19,745 nt of DNA from an uncultured Lachnospiraceae bacterium (GCA_910588895.1 CAJUSS010000065.1:1-19745), one strand, 5' to 3'. Counted from the stretch's first letter, positions 5,687 to 13,774 are shown. Program-made: numbers and translations. Notes: a model not told the origin generated them from the letters alone.

Positions 5687-7732
5687 ATGGAAAAAGAAAA
5701 GAGGATAAGATGCCAGATCTTCTGCCAGAGGGGCAAAACGATCGAGGCAGAGCTCTCGGCAGATACGAAGGCTTATGAAGGCGATGGGATCTGGATCTGG
5801 GTCAGCGAGCGGGAGGAAGGGGGATGCCGTCTGGGGAAGCTCCGCCTGGAGATGAAAAATGAGTCCTGCCGAGGCAATGATAACCTGCGGGCAGACCGGC
5901 CGATCCGCGTATCCCTTCCCATGGAAGAACGCCCGGAGCAGATCACGGCCATGTATCTGTTCAATGAGTGGTGGACCAGGCCGGCTTTTGTGGCGGGCTT
6001 TGCGGAGATCCCCGAAAAGACCCAGGTGGCGTTTTTGCGGTATAAGGACCGGTTTTCCTGCATCATACCCATGGTGGGACGAGAATATAAGACCTGCCTG
6101 ACGGGGGGAGAGGAAGATGCGCTATGCCTGGAGATGACCTCCGGCCTGGGAGGCAGGCGAGCGGTGGACGATCCTCTATATGTGATGGCGGAGGGATCAG
6201 ATCTTATGGAGGTCATCCACCGGGTGTTCTCCTGGCTGGCATCCTATAAGGGGATCTTGCTGCGGACAAAGCGGCGGATCCCGGAGATGTTCACCTATCT
6301 CGGCTGGTGCAGCTGGGACGCCTTCTACCGGGAGGTCTCCGAGGAAGGGATCCGGGAGAAGGCGAAAGAACTGCTGGAAAAAAAGGTGCCGGTGCGATGG
6401 ATGCTGATCGACGACGGATGGCTTTCTGTGGAGCAGGAGGGAGAGCTGCTCACAGACTTTATGCCGGATCCGGAGAAGTTCCCCGCCGGCTTTAAGGCCA
6501 TGACCCAGGAGATCCGGGAGCAAGGGGCCATCCGTTGGTTCGGCGTCTGGCATGCCCTTGGGGGCTATTGGGGCGGCATCCGGCCGGGGAGCCGCTTGGC
6601 CTGCAAGGAGCAGCCTTATCTCTATGCCACCGCAAATGAAAAGCTGATCCCCAGCCCCTTTACCGGGGAGCGGTTCTACCGGGATTGGTACAAGGTGCTG
6701 CGGCGAGAGGGGATCGACTTTGTGAAGGTGGACGGCCAGAGCGCGGTCCCCTACTATCTGGAGGACAGCCTTCCGGTGTGCGAGGGAGCCAGAGGGATGC
6801 ACGAGGCCCTGGAGGGCGGCGCCTCCTACATGGACGGGGCGATCGTCAACTGTATGGGGATGGCTATGGAAAATATCCTGGCAAGGCCTTCTTCCGGGCT
6901 GTCCAGGAACAGCGATGATTTCATGCCGGAAAAGGAGGGCGGCTTTGCCGAGCATCTGCTGCAGAACGCCTACAATTCCCTGTACCACGATGAGATCTAC
7001 CACTGCGATTGGGATATGTTCTGGACCGTGCATGCGGACAGTGTGGAGCATAGTCTGCTGCGGGCGGTCAGCGGCGGCCCGGTCTATGTCAGCGATAAGG
7101 TGGGAGCCACAGACCCCAAGATCCTGCGGCCACTGGCCTACAGAGACGGAAGGCTCCTGATGATGGAGCGTTCCGCAAAGCCTACCTTGGACTGTATCTT
7201 TTCGGATCCTATGGCGGGCGGTGTTTTAAAGCTCCATAATGTGGCTCCATGGGGGGAGGACAAGGGCGGCGGGATCGCGGTATATAACCTGACGAAGGAT
7301 GTGCAGTCCTTTACCTTTGCACCGGAGGAGATACCGGAGCTGGCGGAGGTGGATGCAGATGCATACTGGGTCTTTGACTACTTCCAGGAGAAGGTCTTTT
7401 CCCTGGACAGGGGAGAGAGATATACAGGCACGATCCAGCCGGAGGGCTTTGGCTGGTTTATCTTCCTCCCCCGGAAAAAGACAGCCGCCTGCCTTGGCCT
7501 GCTGGAGAAATATGTGGGCTTTACGGCGGTGGAGAGCAGCTGGGAGGATGGAGATAAGGCGGTCTTTGTGATCCGGGAGGCGGGGCCGATCGGATGGATC
7601 GCAGAGAAGGATCCCCAAAAGGTGCTGGTCAATGCCGTAGATGTGACGGGGCAGGTGAAAAAGGAAGGGAAGCTTTTCTGGGTGGACCTTGCAGAAGGAT
7701 CGGCTAAGATCGCAGTGTCTGTCCTATGGTAA
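5687..7732 (+). CDS. GH36 / raffinose-synthase-type alpha-galactosidase
   Basis: A 681-residue protein of the GH36 'Sip1/raffinose synthase' type, which cleaves or transfers alpha-galactosyl residues of raffinose-family sugars. The N-terminal beta domain is followed by a TIM barrel from about residue 200, with LGWCSWDAFY, LIDDGW (about 240) and FVKVDGQS (D349, candidate nucleophile). SRNSDDF (D410/D411) supplies the candidate acid/base, and a C-terminal beta domain ends the protein. No signal peptide is present, so it acts in the cytoplasm on imported oligosaccharides. The length fits the family. The start has GGGAGGAG 6 nt upstream. No sugar transporter is next to it, and whether it hydrolyses or transglycosylates cannot be decided from sequence. 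Confidence 0.88.
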   Translation: MEKEKRIRCQIFCQRGKTIEAELSADTKAYEGDGIWIWVSEREEGGCRLGKLRLEMKNESCRGNDNLRADRPIRVSLPMEERPEQITAMYLFNEWWTRPAFVAGFAEIPEKTQVAFLRYKDRFSCIIPMVGREYKTCLTGGEEDALCLEMTSGLGGRRAVDDPLYVMAEGSDLMEVIHRVFSWLASYKGILLRTKRRIPEMFTYLGWCSWDAFYREVSEEGIREKAKELLEKKVPVRWMLIDDGWLSVEQEGELLTDFMPDPEKFPAGFKAMTQEIREQGAIRWFGVWHALGGYWGGIRPGSRLACKEQPYLYATANEKLIPSPFTGERFYRDWYKVLRREGIDFVKVDGQSAVPYYLEDSLPVCEGARGMHEALEGGASYMDGAIVNCMGMAMENILARPSSGLSRNSDDFMPEKEGGFAEHLLQNAYNSLYHDEIYHCDWDMFWTVHADSVEHSLLRAVSGGPVYVSDKVGATDPKILRPLAYRDGRLLMMERSAKPTLDCIFSDPMAGGVLKLHNVAPWGEDKGGGIAVYNLTKDVQSFTFAPEEIPELAEVDADAYWVFDYFQEKVFSLDRGERYTGTIQPEGFGWFIFLPRKKTAACLGLLEKYVGFTAVESSWEDGDKAVFVIREAGPIGWIAEKDPQKVLVNAVDVTGQVKKEGKLFWVDLAEGSAKIAVSVLW

Positions 7733-7782
7733 GGGAGGTGTCTGAAAGCGAGATCATCAGATGCAGCTGAGCCATGCAGTAT

Positions 7783-9306
7783 CTAAAGAAACCGGAGGCC
7801 GATCCCAGCCAAAAGCCCCAGCAGGACGATCACGGCGGCCCCTGCTATGATCTTCGCCACAGTCCCGTCACTGCCGGTACCGTGTGCGCCGGGGTCTGCC
7901 AGGGCACCCCATGGACTGTAGAGCCAGGCTCTGGATAGATGGGGAGAGGAGGGGCTGTCCCCGATGGCATATAAAAGATCCTGCCAATCCTTTTTTAAAA
8001 CGGCGACTCCCAGAGCAAACTCTTTTTCCGGGCTCAAGCCTTTCAGAAGAGCCCGGAAGAAGCCGGAGTCCTTTGAATAGTGAGGCGATCGCTGATAGGC
8101 AGGATCCTTCTGCTTTTCGCGAAATTGCCGGCAGGCGTGATCTAGTCCCTCTTCGATCGCTTTCTGAGGGTTTTTTGTCTGCGCATAAGCGGAAAGGGTG
8201 CGGTAATATACCTTGGAAGCCTCTTTTTGCCGCAGATAGGGATCGATGAGCTTTGCAATGGCATCCTGAAGGAGAAAGGAGATGGAGCCGGTCCTGGGCT
8301 CGCCTCCGGCGTATACCTGTCCCTTGATGGACATGACAGCCGCCAGGAATCCGGTCACCTCCGGATTTCTGGCGGTGATGCCGGGAGCTTTGAACAGGTT
8401 GCCGCTGCCGTCTATATGTGCAGCGAAGCGGTTGGCCCGCGCCAGTTCTTTGCCGGAACAGGAGACGGCGCTCCCCTGTTTAAAGGAGCTTTCGCCGATG
8501 CCTTTTCTGGCATTGGCGATGACCGCATCCCTCTGGCGGATCTGCTCTTTCCAGGAACCTTGCTGTGTATGGCTAGTCTGCTGGAACCGGACCTTTTGCC
8601 CGCCTGACGAGCGATAGATCATCCCCTCCCGGGAATGGGCAGAAACAGCACAAGTAGGAAAAGGGCCGTTCCCGGCGGCACCGGCTGCTCCCCGGGTGAA
8701 GAGGGTATGTGCGGCCTGGTAGGAGATGGTCCGTCCGGCAGTCTGCCGGTAAAGGCTGGAGCGGACGCCGTCCAGCGTGGAGGTCTGGCCGGTCTTTTCC
8801 AGGAGAGTGGTCAGCTGCTGCAGCTCCTCCTTGAGGACCAGCTCCAGCTTTTCAGCCAGCAGAGCATCAAGACGTGCCAGCTGTTCTTCCAGCTCTTCTC
8901 CTTCTGCGTGTCGCAGGGCGGATCCAAGCAGAGAAAGATATAGGTCCGACAGGTATTGGAGCTGCTTTTGCAGTCCTATAGCAAGGTCTGGCTGCCATTC
9001 CAGAAAAGCCTCCCAGTCTTCAGCCATTTCCAGCGTCCATTTACCGGTCTCATCATCGCAGACCGTCCCGTCGGTGCGGGACCATCTGCGTGTTTCGGAG
9101 ATCTGGGCGGTATCCTTGCTTTTTTCTGGTCTCTTCTCCTGGGCGGATGCCCGGGCCTTTTCACGCTGCTCTGCGACCGACGCGGAGACTTTCTGGATCA
9201 GGACCTCGCTGCTCTGCAGCTCTGCCGACCGTCTGGCCATGGCAAGGTCTTTTTCCGGGCTGACTGCCGGTTCCGAAGAGGTGATGGCTGCTTTCATATC
9301 TGGCAT
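7783..9306 (-). CDS. Unrecognised 507-residue tail-anchored coiled-coil protein
   Basis: I do not recognise this family. The start at 9306 is chosen for the AGGAAAGG site just upstream; longer in-frame starts lie in the MCP terminator region and lack one. Residues 1-100 are charged and polar (SAELQSSEVLIQKVSASVAE, many Lys/Glu/Ser). Residues about 120-190 are leucine-rich and likely coiled coil (LEEQLARLDALLAEKLELVL). A Gly/Ser/Gln-rich middle follows, then a helical region to about 445. The last 24 residues (KIIAGAAVIVLLGLLAGIGL) form one membrane segment with no residues beyond, the layout of a C-terminally anchored cytoplasmic protein. There is no signal peptide. It has its own promoter and no partner gene downstream, since the GH36 gene converges on it 50 bp away. 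Confidence 0.75.
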   Translation of the reverse strand: MPDMKAAITSSEPAVSPEKDLAMARRSAELQSSEVLIQKVSASVAEQREKARASAQEKRPEKSKDTAQISETRRWSRTDGTVCDDETGKWTLEMAEDWEAFLEWQPDLAIGLQKQLQYLSDLYLSLLGSALRHAEGEELEEQLARLDALLAEKLELVLKEELQQLTTLLEKTGQTSTLDGVRSSLYRQTAGRTISYQAAHTLFTRGAAGAAGNGPFPTCAVSAHSREGMIYRSSGGQKVRFQQTSHTQQGSWKEQIRQRDAVIANARKGIGESSFKQGSAVSCSGKELARANRFAAHIDGSGNLFKAPGITARNPEVTGFLAAVMSIKGQVYAGGEPRTGSISFLLQDAIAKLIDPYLRQKEASKVYYRTLSAYAQTKNPQKAIEEGLDHACRQFREKQKDPAYQRSPHYSKDSGFFRALLKGLSPEKEFALGVAVLKKDWQDLLYAIGDSPSSPHLSRAWLYSPWGALADPGAHGTGSDGTVAKIIAGAAVIVLLGLLAGIGLRFL

Positions 9307-9346
9307 AGCGTTTTCCTTTCCTGTGGTAAAAAATATGATCATGGTC

Positions 9347-9375
9347 CTTATAAGATATATCGGCTGGATCGTCAA
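9347..9375 (-). promoter_or_regulatory. Sigma-A promoter for the tail-anchored protein gene
   Basis: On the minus strand TTGACG (9370-9375) and TATAAG (9347-9352) are separated by exactly 17 bp, about 40 bp before the chosen ATG at 9306. It lies just after the MCP terminator, so this gene is transcribed separately from the chemoreceptor. Confidence 0.6.
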
Positions 9376-9418
9376 AACATCAATAAAAACGGAAAAAAAA
9401 ACAGGAAAAGAAAAAAGA

Positions 9419-9461
9419 AGCTGTGAAAAATGGTGTTTCGATCCTCCCATTTTTCACAGCT
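9419..9461 (-). terminator. Intrinsic terminator of the MCP gene
   Basis: Perfect 15-bp arms AGCTGTGAAAAATGG (9419-9433) and CCATTTTTCACAGCT (9447-9461) enclose a 13-nt loop. On the minus strand the stem is followed by a long T-rich tract (9392-9418), as expected for rho-independent termination 14 bp after the MCP stop. Confidence 0.85.
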
Positions 9462-9474
9462 CACTTTTGGCAGA

Positions 9475-11448
9475 TCAACCCTTCGCCAATGTGAAACGGC
9501 CGACCAGCTGCTTCAAGCTGTTGGCCTCTGCGGACAGCTCTTCGCTGGCTGCAGCGCTCTCCTGGGCGGTGGCGCTGTTGGTCTGCACCACGGAGGAGAT
9601 CTGGTCGATGCCCTCGGTGACCTGTGCGATAGCGGTGGTCTGATCCTCCACAGCAGCTACCGCCACTGCCATCTTCTCGGTCACATGGCTGGCGCTGACG
9701 CTGGTCTGATCTAAGGCCTTTGTGACCTTATCCACAGCCTCACTGCCCTCGGCGACAGCGGCGATGGAACTGTTGATCAGTTCCTTGGTAGCCTTGGCGG
9801 CTTCATCGGACTTGGAGGCAAGGTTGCGCACCTCGTCGGCCACCACGGCAAAGCCTTTGCCGGAGGAGCCTGCCCGTGCTGCCTCTACGGCGGCGTTTAA
9901 GGCAAGGATATTGGTCTGGAAGGCGATGCTCTCGATCGTGGCGATGATCTTGGCGATCTCCTCGGAAGAACGGGAGATCTTTTCCATGGCTGTGTTCAGC
10001 TCCTGGACATAGCCTACGCTGACACCTAGATGGGAACCGGCCTGCTCCACGAACTGGCCGGCCTCCTGGGCGGCGGAAGCGGTCTTTTTCGCGTGGGTGG
10101 AGATGTCTGCGATGGTGGCGGCAAGCTCCTCCACGGAGCTTGCCTGCTCCACGGATCCCTGGCTCAAGCTCTGCGCGCCGTTGGAGACCTGCCCGCTGGC
10201 AGAGGATACCTGTCCGGCAGAGATATCGATCTGGCGGATGGTATCGCTCAGCTCGATCTTCAGGCCGCGCATGGACTGCAGGATCGTCTGAAACTCACCC
10301 ACATAAGCCTCTCGTTGGGAGGACTGGATGTCGAAGTTCTTTTTGGCCATCTGGTCCAGCAGATAGGCGATATCGTTGATGACGATGTTGAGGCCGGAGA
10401 CCATGTCCGCCGTGGAGCGGGTCAGCTCGGCGGTCTCATCCTGTCCTATGACCTGGGGGACAGGGGACTTTAGATCGCCTTCCACCAAAAGCTTCATCCG
10501 CTCGGCGCAGGCGCGCATAGGTGTGCTGATATGGCCGGACAGCTTTATAGCCACCCCGATGGAGGCTAAGATCGAGGCGATGATCACTATGACATTGATG
10601 ACCATGCCAAAATAGGTGTCTGCCAGATACTCGGACTTTAAGGCAGTGACAGCCACGCTCCAGCCATCCGTGCCGCCTACCGGGGCGTAGGCCATGAACC
10701 GGGGCCCGTCAGAGGCGTGGAAGCGTCCAAAGCCGTTCTTTCCCTGCCGCATGGCGCTGTGGAGGACAGCCTGCTCTTTTAAAGAGGAGTCGCTTTGTGC
10801 ATCGCGCTCGATGTTCTGGGTAGTGATCGTATCCAGGGTGATATCGGCGATGGTGTCGCCGGACTGGTCGATCATATAGGCCCGGCTGCTCTGGGCGATC
10901 TTGATGGAGGAGACGATATCGTTTAAGAAGGTCTCCGGCGGTACAAAATAGACCACGCCGATGATCTTGGCGTCACGGCTCCCGTTGGAATAGAGAGGCG
11001 CGGCGACCATGATGGACAGCTCGCCGGTGATCTTGCTGATCAGCGGGGCCGATACATATGTGTTCCCCTGCATCGCCTGCTTTACATAGGCCCGGTCGGA
11101 GTAATCATTTCCGTCAAAGATGCTGATACCGTCCGCACCGATGACGTTCCCCCGTTGGAAGCCGTGCATCTTGACCCGCTCATCGATGATGGCGCGCTTT
11201 TCCTCCACCGGGACGGACGGGTCGGACAGCTGTGGGATACAGCCGGTGTCCATAGCCACATTTTTATAAGCGGTCAATTCCTGTTCGATACGTTCTGCCG
11301 CCAATACTGCGGTCTCCTGCATCATCTGATCGACTGTGGTGATGGTGCTCCTGTAACTCAGCGTAAGGCTGGCGGTCCCCACTGCGACTAGAGCGATCAG
11401 GACCGTCGCGATCAGACATACGGTGATCTTTTTGCGGATGCTTTTCAT
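9475..11448 (-). CDS. Methyl-accepting chemotaxis protein, dCache type
   Basis: A 657-residue transmembrane chemoreceptor. TM1 is at about residues 8-30. The extracellular part (about 35-280) has double-Cache features (DGNDYSDRAYVKQAMQGN, SAPLISKITGELSIMVAAPL, GVVYFVPPETFLND), which usually bind amino acids or other small ligands. TM2 (about 283-305) leads to a HAMP region and the signalling coiled coil. The highly conserved hairpin tip that binds CheA/CheW is present (FQTNILALNAAVEAARAG, about 510-527, then GFAVVADEVRNLASKS). The protein ends in GRFTLAKG without a CheR-tethering pentapeptide. The start has AAGGAGG 8 nt upstream. No che or flagellar gene is in the window, so it is an orphan receptor here; the ligand is unknown. 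Confidence 0.95.
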   Translation of the reverse strand: MKSIRKKITVCLIATVLIALVAVGTASLTLSYRSTITTVDQMMQETAVLAAERIEQELTAYKNVAMDTGCIPQLSDPSVPVEEKRAIIDERVKMHGFQRGNVIGADGISIFDGNDYSDRAYVKQAMQGNTYVSAPLISKITGELSIMVAAPLYSNGSRDAKIIGVVYFVPPETFLNDIVSSIKIAQSSRAYMIDQSGDTIADITLDTITTQNIERDAQSDSSLKEQAVLHSAMRQGKNGFGRFHASDGPRFMAYAPVGGTDGWSVAVTALKSEYLADTYFGMVINVIVIIASILASIGVAIKLSGHISTPMRACAERMKLLVEGDLKSPVPQVIGQDETAELTRSTADMVSGLNIVINDIAYLLDQMAKKNFDIQSSQREAYVGEFQTILQSMRGLKIELSDTIRQIDISAGQVSSASGQVSNGAQSLSQGSVEQASSVEELAATIADISTHAKKTASAAQEAGQFVEQAGSHLGVSVGYVQELNTAMEKISRSSEEIAKIIATIESIAFQTNILALNAAVEAARAGSSGKGFAVVADEVRNLASKSDEAAKATKELINSSIAAVAEGSEAVDKVTKALDQTSVSASHVTEKMAVAVAAVEDQTTAIAQVTEGIDQISSVVQTNSATAQESAAASEELSAEANSLKQLVGRFTLAKG

Positions 11449-11487
11449 TTCCTACCTCCTTGGTCGTTATGGATGTTGTTTAAGCAC

Positions 11488-11496
11488 ATTATAGCA
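11488..11496 (-). promoter_or_regulatory. Extended -10 promoter of the MCP gene
   Basis: The minus strand reads TGCTATAAT, an extended -10 with TATAAT at 11488-11493, about 40 bp before the MCP start. The -35 position is GC-rich and poor. No sigma-28-type flagellar promoter was seen. Confidence 0.55.
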
Positions 11497-11504
11497 TAGT
11501 AGGG

Positions 11505-11775
11505 AGGGGGCCGTCTATCCTAAATGATAAATGGACGATCTTTGCAGGCCGGATGGATCAAAGAGTACCCTTTGTCAAGTCCGATGGGCATTTCAAGGGA
11601 TCCAGACACCTATGGGTGTTGCTTCTTATGATAATATCAAATTGGAAGAGATCAAGAAACAGTTGCCCACAGAGAAAGGGATCGAGCAGCGTATTGGATC
11701 AGCAGAAGGATCATCTGGCAGCGACCCTTTGGCCAACCTGTGAAAAATGACGATACAGGCCCTGCGCGTTCATCC
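11505..11775. other. Intergenic stretch with possible gene debris
   Basis: No supported gene lies here. Two overlapping plus-strand frames of 65-70 codons (11531-11743 and 11553-11750) lack ribosome binding sites and end within or just after the 24-bp repeat at 11723-11746. One reads protein-like near its end (DNIKLEEIKKQLPTEKGIEQ), but I cannot assign a family. It may be decayed coding sequence. Confidence 0.25.
11723..11746 (+). repeat. 24-bp direct repeat, copy 1
   Basis: GACCCTTTGGCCAACCTGTG plus AAAA is repeated exactly at 12814-12837, 1091 bp away in the same orientation. Similarity continues past the repeat (ATGACGATAC versus GTAACGTAAC). The two copies flank the pyridoxal-kinase-like gene. 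Confidence 0.8.
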
Positions 11776-11804
11776 TTTACAGATCCAAGGACCGATGATA
11801 AAAT
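11776..11804 (+). promoter_or_regulatory. Candidate promoter for the pyridoxal-kinase-like gene
   Basis: TTTACA at 11776-11781 and TAAAAT at 11799-11804 are spaced by 17 bp. The leader would be about 110 nt and contains a perfect 12-bp palindrome, ATATGCGCATAT, at 11844-11855, a possible operator. Confidence 0.45.
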
Positions 11805-11920
11805 AGATCTGAAACCGAGGTCAAAAGGCTATACAGGTATAAGATATGCGCATATGTGGGAGCGTGACTTTGGGAGCCGCAAAAAACGATAAGATCGGAG
11901 TAAGAGATGGGGAGAGTGCG

Positions 11921-12739
11921 ATGAGCAAACAAGTTTTATTGATCAATGATATGCCCGGCTATGGCAAGGTGGCCTTATCTGCGATGATGCCGGTGCTTTC
12001 CTATAAGAAACACCATGTTTATAACCTTCCCACGGCCCTGGTCTCCAACACCTTAGACTATGGGAGATTTGCCATCCTGGAGACCACCGACTATATGGCG
12101 GAGACGATCCGGGTGTGGGAGGAGCTGGGCTTTTCCTTCGACGCGGTATCCACCGGGTTCATCGTTTCGGAAAGGCAGGAAAGGCTGATCGAGAGCTTCT
12201 GCGGTCAGCAGAGGGAAAAAGGGGCCCTTATCTTCATGGACCCGATCATGGGAGATGTGGGGCGGCTTTATAATGGAGTGACCGAAAAGACCGTTGACCG
12301 GATGCGGCAGATGGTCCGGGTGTCCGACCACATCGTGCCGAATCTGACGGAGGCGGCATATCTGGCCGGTGTCCCTTATAGAGAGGAGGGGATGACCTTA
12401 AAGGAAGCCGACGGTCTGTTAGAGCGCCTGCAGGCCATCGGCGCCCGGTCGATCGCGGTCACAAGCGCGATGGTGGAGGGGCAGGAGGCGGTGCTCGTCT
12501 ATGACGACCAGAAAAAAGAAAGGATCCTGCTCCCCTTTAAGAGCATCCCCGTACGCTTCCCAGGTACCGGCGATCTTTTTCTGGCGATCTATATGAGCAA
12601 GATCTTGGATGGAAAGAGCGGCGCGGAAAGTGCAGACAAGGCGATGAAGGCGATCGGACAGATGATCTTGAGATACCAGGCAGAGGGAGGGACATCGAAG
12701 GGGATCCTGGTGGAGGATCATGAGGATCTGTTAGATTAA
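11921..12739 (+). CDS. Pyridoxal/pyridoxamine kinase-like protein
   Basis: A 272-residue cytoplasmic kinase of the PfkB/ribokinase superfamily, most like the PdxY/PdxK group that phosphorylates pyridoxal or pyridoxamine in vitamin B6 salvage. It begins LLINDMPGYGKVALSAMMPV, the usual N-terminal signature. It then has IFMDPIMGDVG and IVPNLTEAAYLAGV, and ends with the anion-hole and catalytic-base motif FPGTGDLFLAIY (GTGD, Asp near residue 220). Length fits the family. The start at 11921 is taken because GGGGAGAG lies just upstream and homology begins there; an upstream in-frame ATG at 11846 adds 25 unrelated residues. The gene is monocistronic, between two 24-bp repeats. Specificity between B6 vitamers and hydroxymethylpyrimidine cannot be settled from sequence. 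Confidence 0.85.
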   Translation: MSKQVLLINDMPGYGKVALSAMMPVLSYKKHHVYNLPTALVSNTLDYGRFAILETTDYMAETIRVWEELGFSFDAVSTGFIVSERQERLIESFCGQQREKGALIFMDPIMGDVGRLYNGVTEKTVDRMRQMVRVSDHIVPNLTEAAYLAGVPYREEGMTLKEADGLLERLQAIGARSIAVTSAMVEGQEAVLVYDDQKKERILLPFKSIPVRFPGTGDLFLAIYMSKILDGKSGAESADKAMKAIGQMILRYQAEGGTSKGILVEDHEDLLD

Positions 12740-12813
12740 AAGGAAGATCTAATACCGCTGCGTTCGACCGGAGCGGGAGCGGGTCCCCGGTGTGATATGG
12801 TCCTCCCGGAGCG

Positions 12814-12837
12814 GACCCTTTGGCCAACCTGTGAAAA
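12814..12837 (+). repeat. 24-bp direct repeat, copy 2
   Basis: Exact second copy of the 24 bp at 11723-11746. Read in one frame, both copies end as TLWPTCEK followed by a stop (AAA-TGA in copy 1, AAG-TAA in copy 2), so the only two differences up to the stop are synonymous. This could mark the decayed 3' end of a gene family, or an intergenic repeat together with the dyad that follows. Confidence 0.8.
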
Positions 12838-12842
12838 GTAAC

Positions 12843-12871
12843 GTAACCGTTCAGATACCCTGAACCGTTAC
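12843..12871. repeat. Imperfect stem-loop beside repeat copy 2
   Basis: GTAACCGTTCAG (12843-12854) and CTGAACCGTTAC (12860-12871) pair at 11 of 12 positions around a 5-nt loop, with a single C-C mismatch. No U-run follows. It lies 5 bp after the 24-bp repeat, so the two may form one REP-like or MITE-like unit, or this may be the weak end of the upstream transcript. Confidence 0.5.
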
Positions 12872-12900
12872 AAAGCAACTGCGTTTGCCGCGATCTCTTG

Positions 12901-12915
12901 GTCAAAGCGTTTGAC
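12901..12915. promoter_or_regulatory. Palindrome overlapping the gntR -35
   Basis: GTCAAAGCGTTTGAC has perfect 6-bp arms around a 3-bp centre, and its right arm supplies most of the -35 box TTGACT. It resembles a repressor operator. The centre is odd-spaced, so it does not fit a standard cre site. Confidence 0.45.
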
Positions 12916-12939
12916 TTTTGTATTACAAGATGGTATGAC
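12911..12939 (+). promoter_or_regulatory. Promoter of the gntR-yesNM-type operon
   Basis: TTGACT at 12911-12916 and TATGAC at 12934-12939 have a 17-bp spacer, with TG at 12932-12933 giving an extended -10 character. It is the only good promoter before the four-gene operon; the leader is about 110 nt. Confidence 0.6.
12918..12928. promoter_or_regulatory. Candidate GntR/HutC operator in the promoter spacer
   Basis: TTGTATTACAA is a perfect palindrome with 5-bp arms placed between -35 and -10. Short TTGTA...TACAA-like palindromes are the usual kind of target for HutC-subfamily GntR repressors, and the first gene of the operon is one. Autorepression is the natural inference. Confidence 0.45.
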
Positions 12940-13054
12940 TATAAGATAAGGAATGATAGGACAATATAGAGAAAATACATGACAAAGGCCCATGCCGACA
13001 GATCCACAGCCGGATGATGCGGCCTCCATATGATCGCGAAAGGGAAAGTGGACC

Positions 13055-13774
13055 ATGTTCAAATATGAAAGCATAGCCGAGGATATCCAGCACAAGATCC
13101 AGACCGGAGAGTACCGGGCAGATGAAAGGCTCCCTCAGGAAAAGGAGCTTTGCAAGCAGTATGACGCTTCCAGGATCACCGTGCGGGAGGCTTTAGATCT
13201 TTTGGTGAGCCGGGGACTGATCACCAGGCGGCGGGGCGCGGGGACCTTTGTGAAGACGCTGGTGGGAGAAGCCATGGCGGCGGAGGAGTTTGCCCGCTCC
13301 CAGCAGTTTGGCGGGTTCAGCAATGACATGGAGGGGAGAGTGGTGCGGTCAAAGGTACATCAGTTCACCCTTTTGCAGGCGCCAAAAGAGGTGGCGGGAA
13401 AGCTGCGGGTCTCAGAGAACGCCTTTGTCTGCTACATCTGCCGGACCCGTATCGTGGACGGGAAGCCGCATGTGGTGGAGTACACCTACATGCCCACTGA
13501 TTTCATCACCGGTATCACGGCGGAGGTGGTGGAAAATTCCATTTATCAGTATATCGAAGAGCAGCTGAAGCTGAAGATCAAGAGCGCCCACCGGATCGCC
13601 AGAGCGGATATGCCCACCGAGGAAGAGAAGGAGTGGCTGGCGATCGGAAAGGAGCAGATCCCGATCCTTGAGGTAGAGCAGGTCGCCTACTTAGACGATG
13701 GGCGGATCTTTGAATATTCCAAGTCCCGCCATCGGGCGGACTGTTTTGCTCTGATGAGCGTCAGCTTGCGGTAG
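13055..13774 (+). CDS. GntR family (HutC/UTRA) transcriptional regulator
   Basis: A 239-residue regulator. Residues 1-70 are the GntR winged helix (SIAEDIQHKIQTGEYRADER, SRITVREALDLLVSRGLITR, RRGAGTFV). Residues about 95-235 are a UTRA ligand-binding domain (FVCYICRTRIVDGKPHVVEY, YQYIEEQLKLKI, EVEQVAYLDDGRIFEYSKSR), the HutC subfamily that senses sugar phosphates or other small metabolites. Length is typical. The start has AAAGGGAAAG about 7-8 nt upstream. It opens a tight operon with a two-component pair, 14 bp before the response regulator, so it probably gates expression of the sensing system itself. Two palindromes in its promoter are candidate operators. The effector is unknown. Confidence 0.92.
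   Translation: MFKYESIAEDIQHKIQTGEYRADERLPQEKELCKQYDASRITVREALDLLVSRGLITRRRGAGTFVKTLVGEAMAAEEFARSQQFGGFSNDMEGRVVRSKVHQFTLLQAPKEVAGKLRVSENAFVCYICRTRIVDGKPHVVEYTYMPTDFITGITAEVVENSIYQYIEEQLKLKIKSAHRIARADMPTEEEKEWLAIGKEQIPILEVEQVAYLDDGRIFEYSKSRHRADCFALMSVSLR

Noticed and set aside
6197..7051. A 284-codon open frame on the minus strand inside the GH36 gene
   Set aside because: It is a composition shadow of a well-supported GH36 coding region with all catalytic motifs; it has no recognisable domain or ribosome binding site.
8777..9643. A 288-codon plus-strand frame opposite the tail-anchored protein gene
   Set aside because: Serine- and arginine-rich composition typical of an antisense shadow; it crosses the MCP terminator and the other gene's promoter.
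11846..11920. Upstream ATG at 11846 as start of the pyridoxal-kinase-like protein
   Set aside because: It adds 25 residues unlike the family and has no ribosome binding site, whereas 11921 has GGGGAGAG and begins at the conserved N-terminus.
12901..12915. Possible CcpA cre site
   Set aside because: The palindrome is odd-centred and lacks the central CG-spaced TGnAA/TTnCA pattern, so it was kept only as a generic operator candidate.
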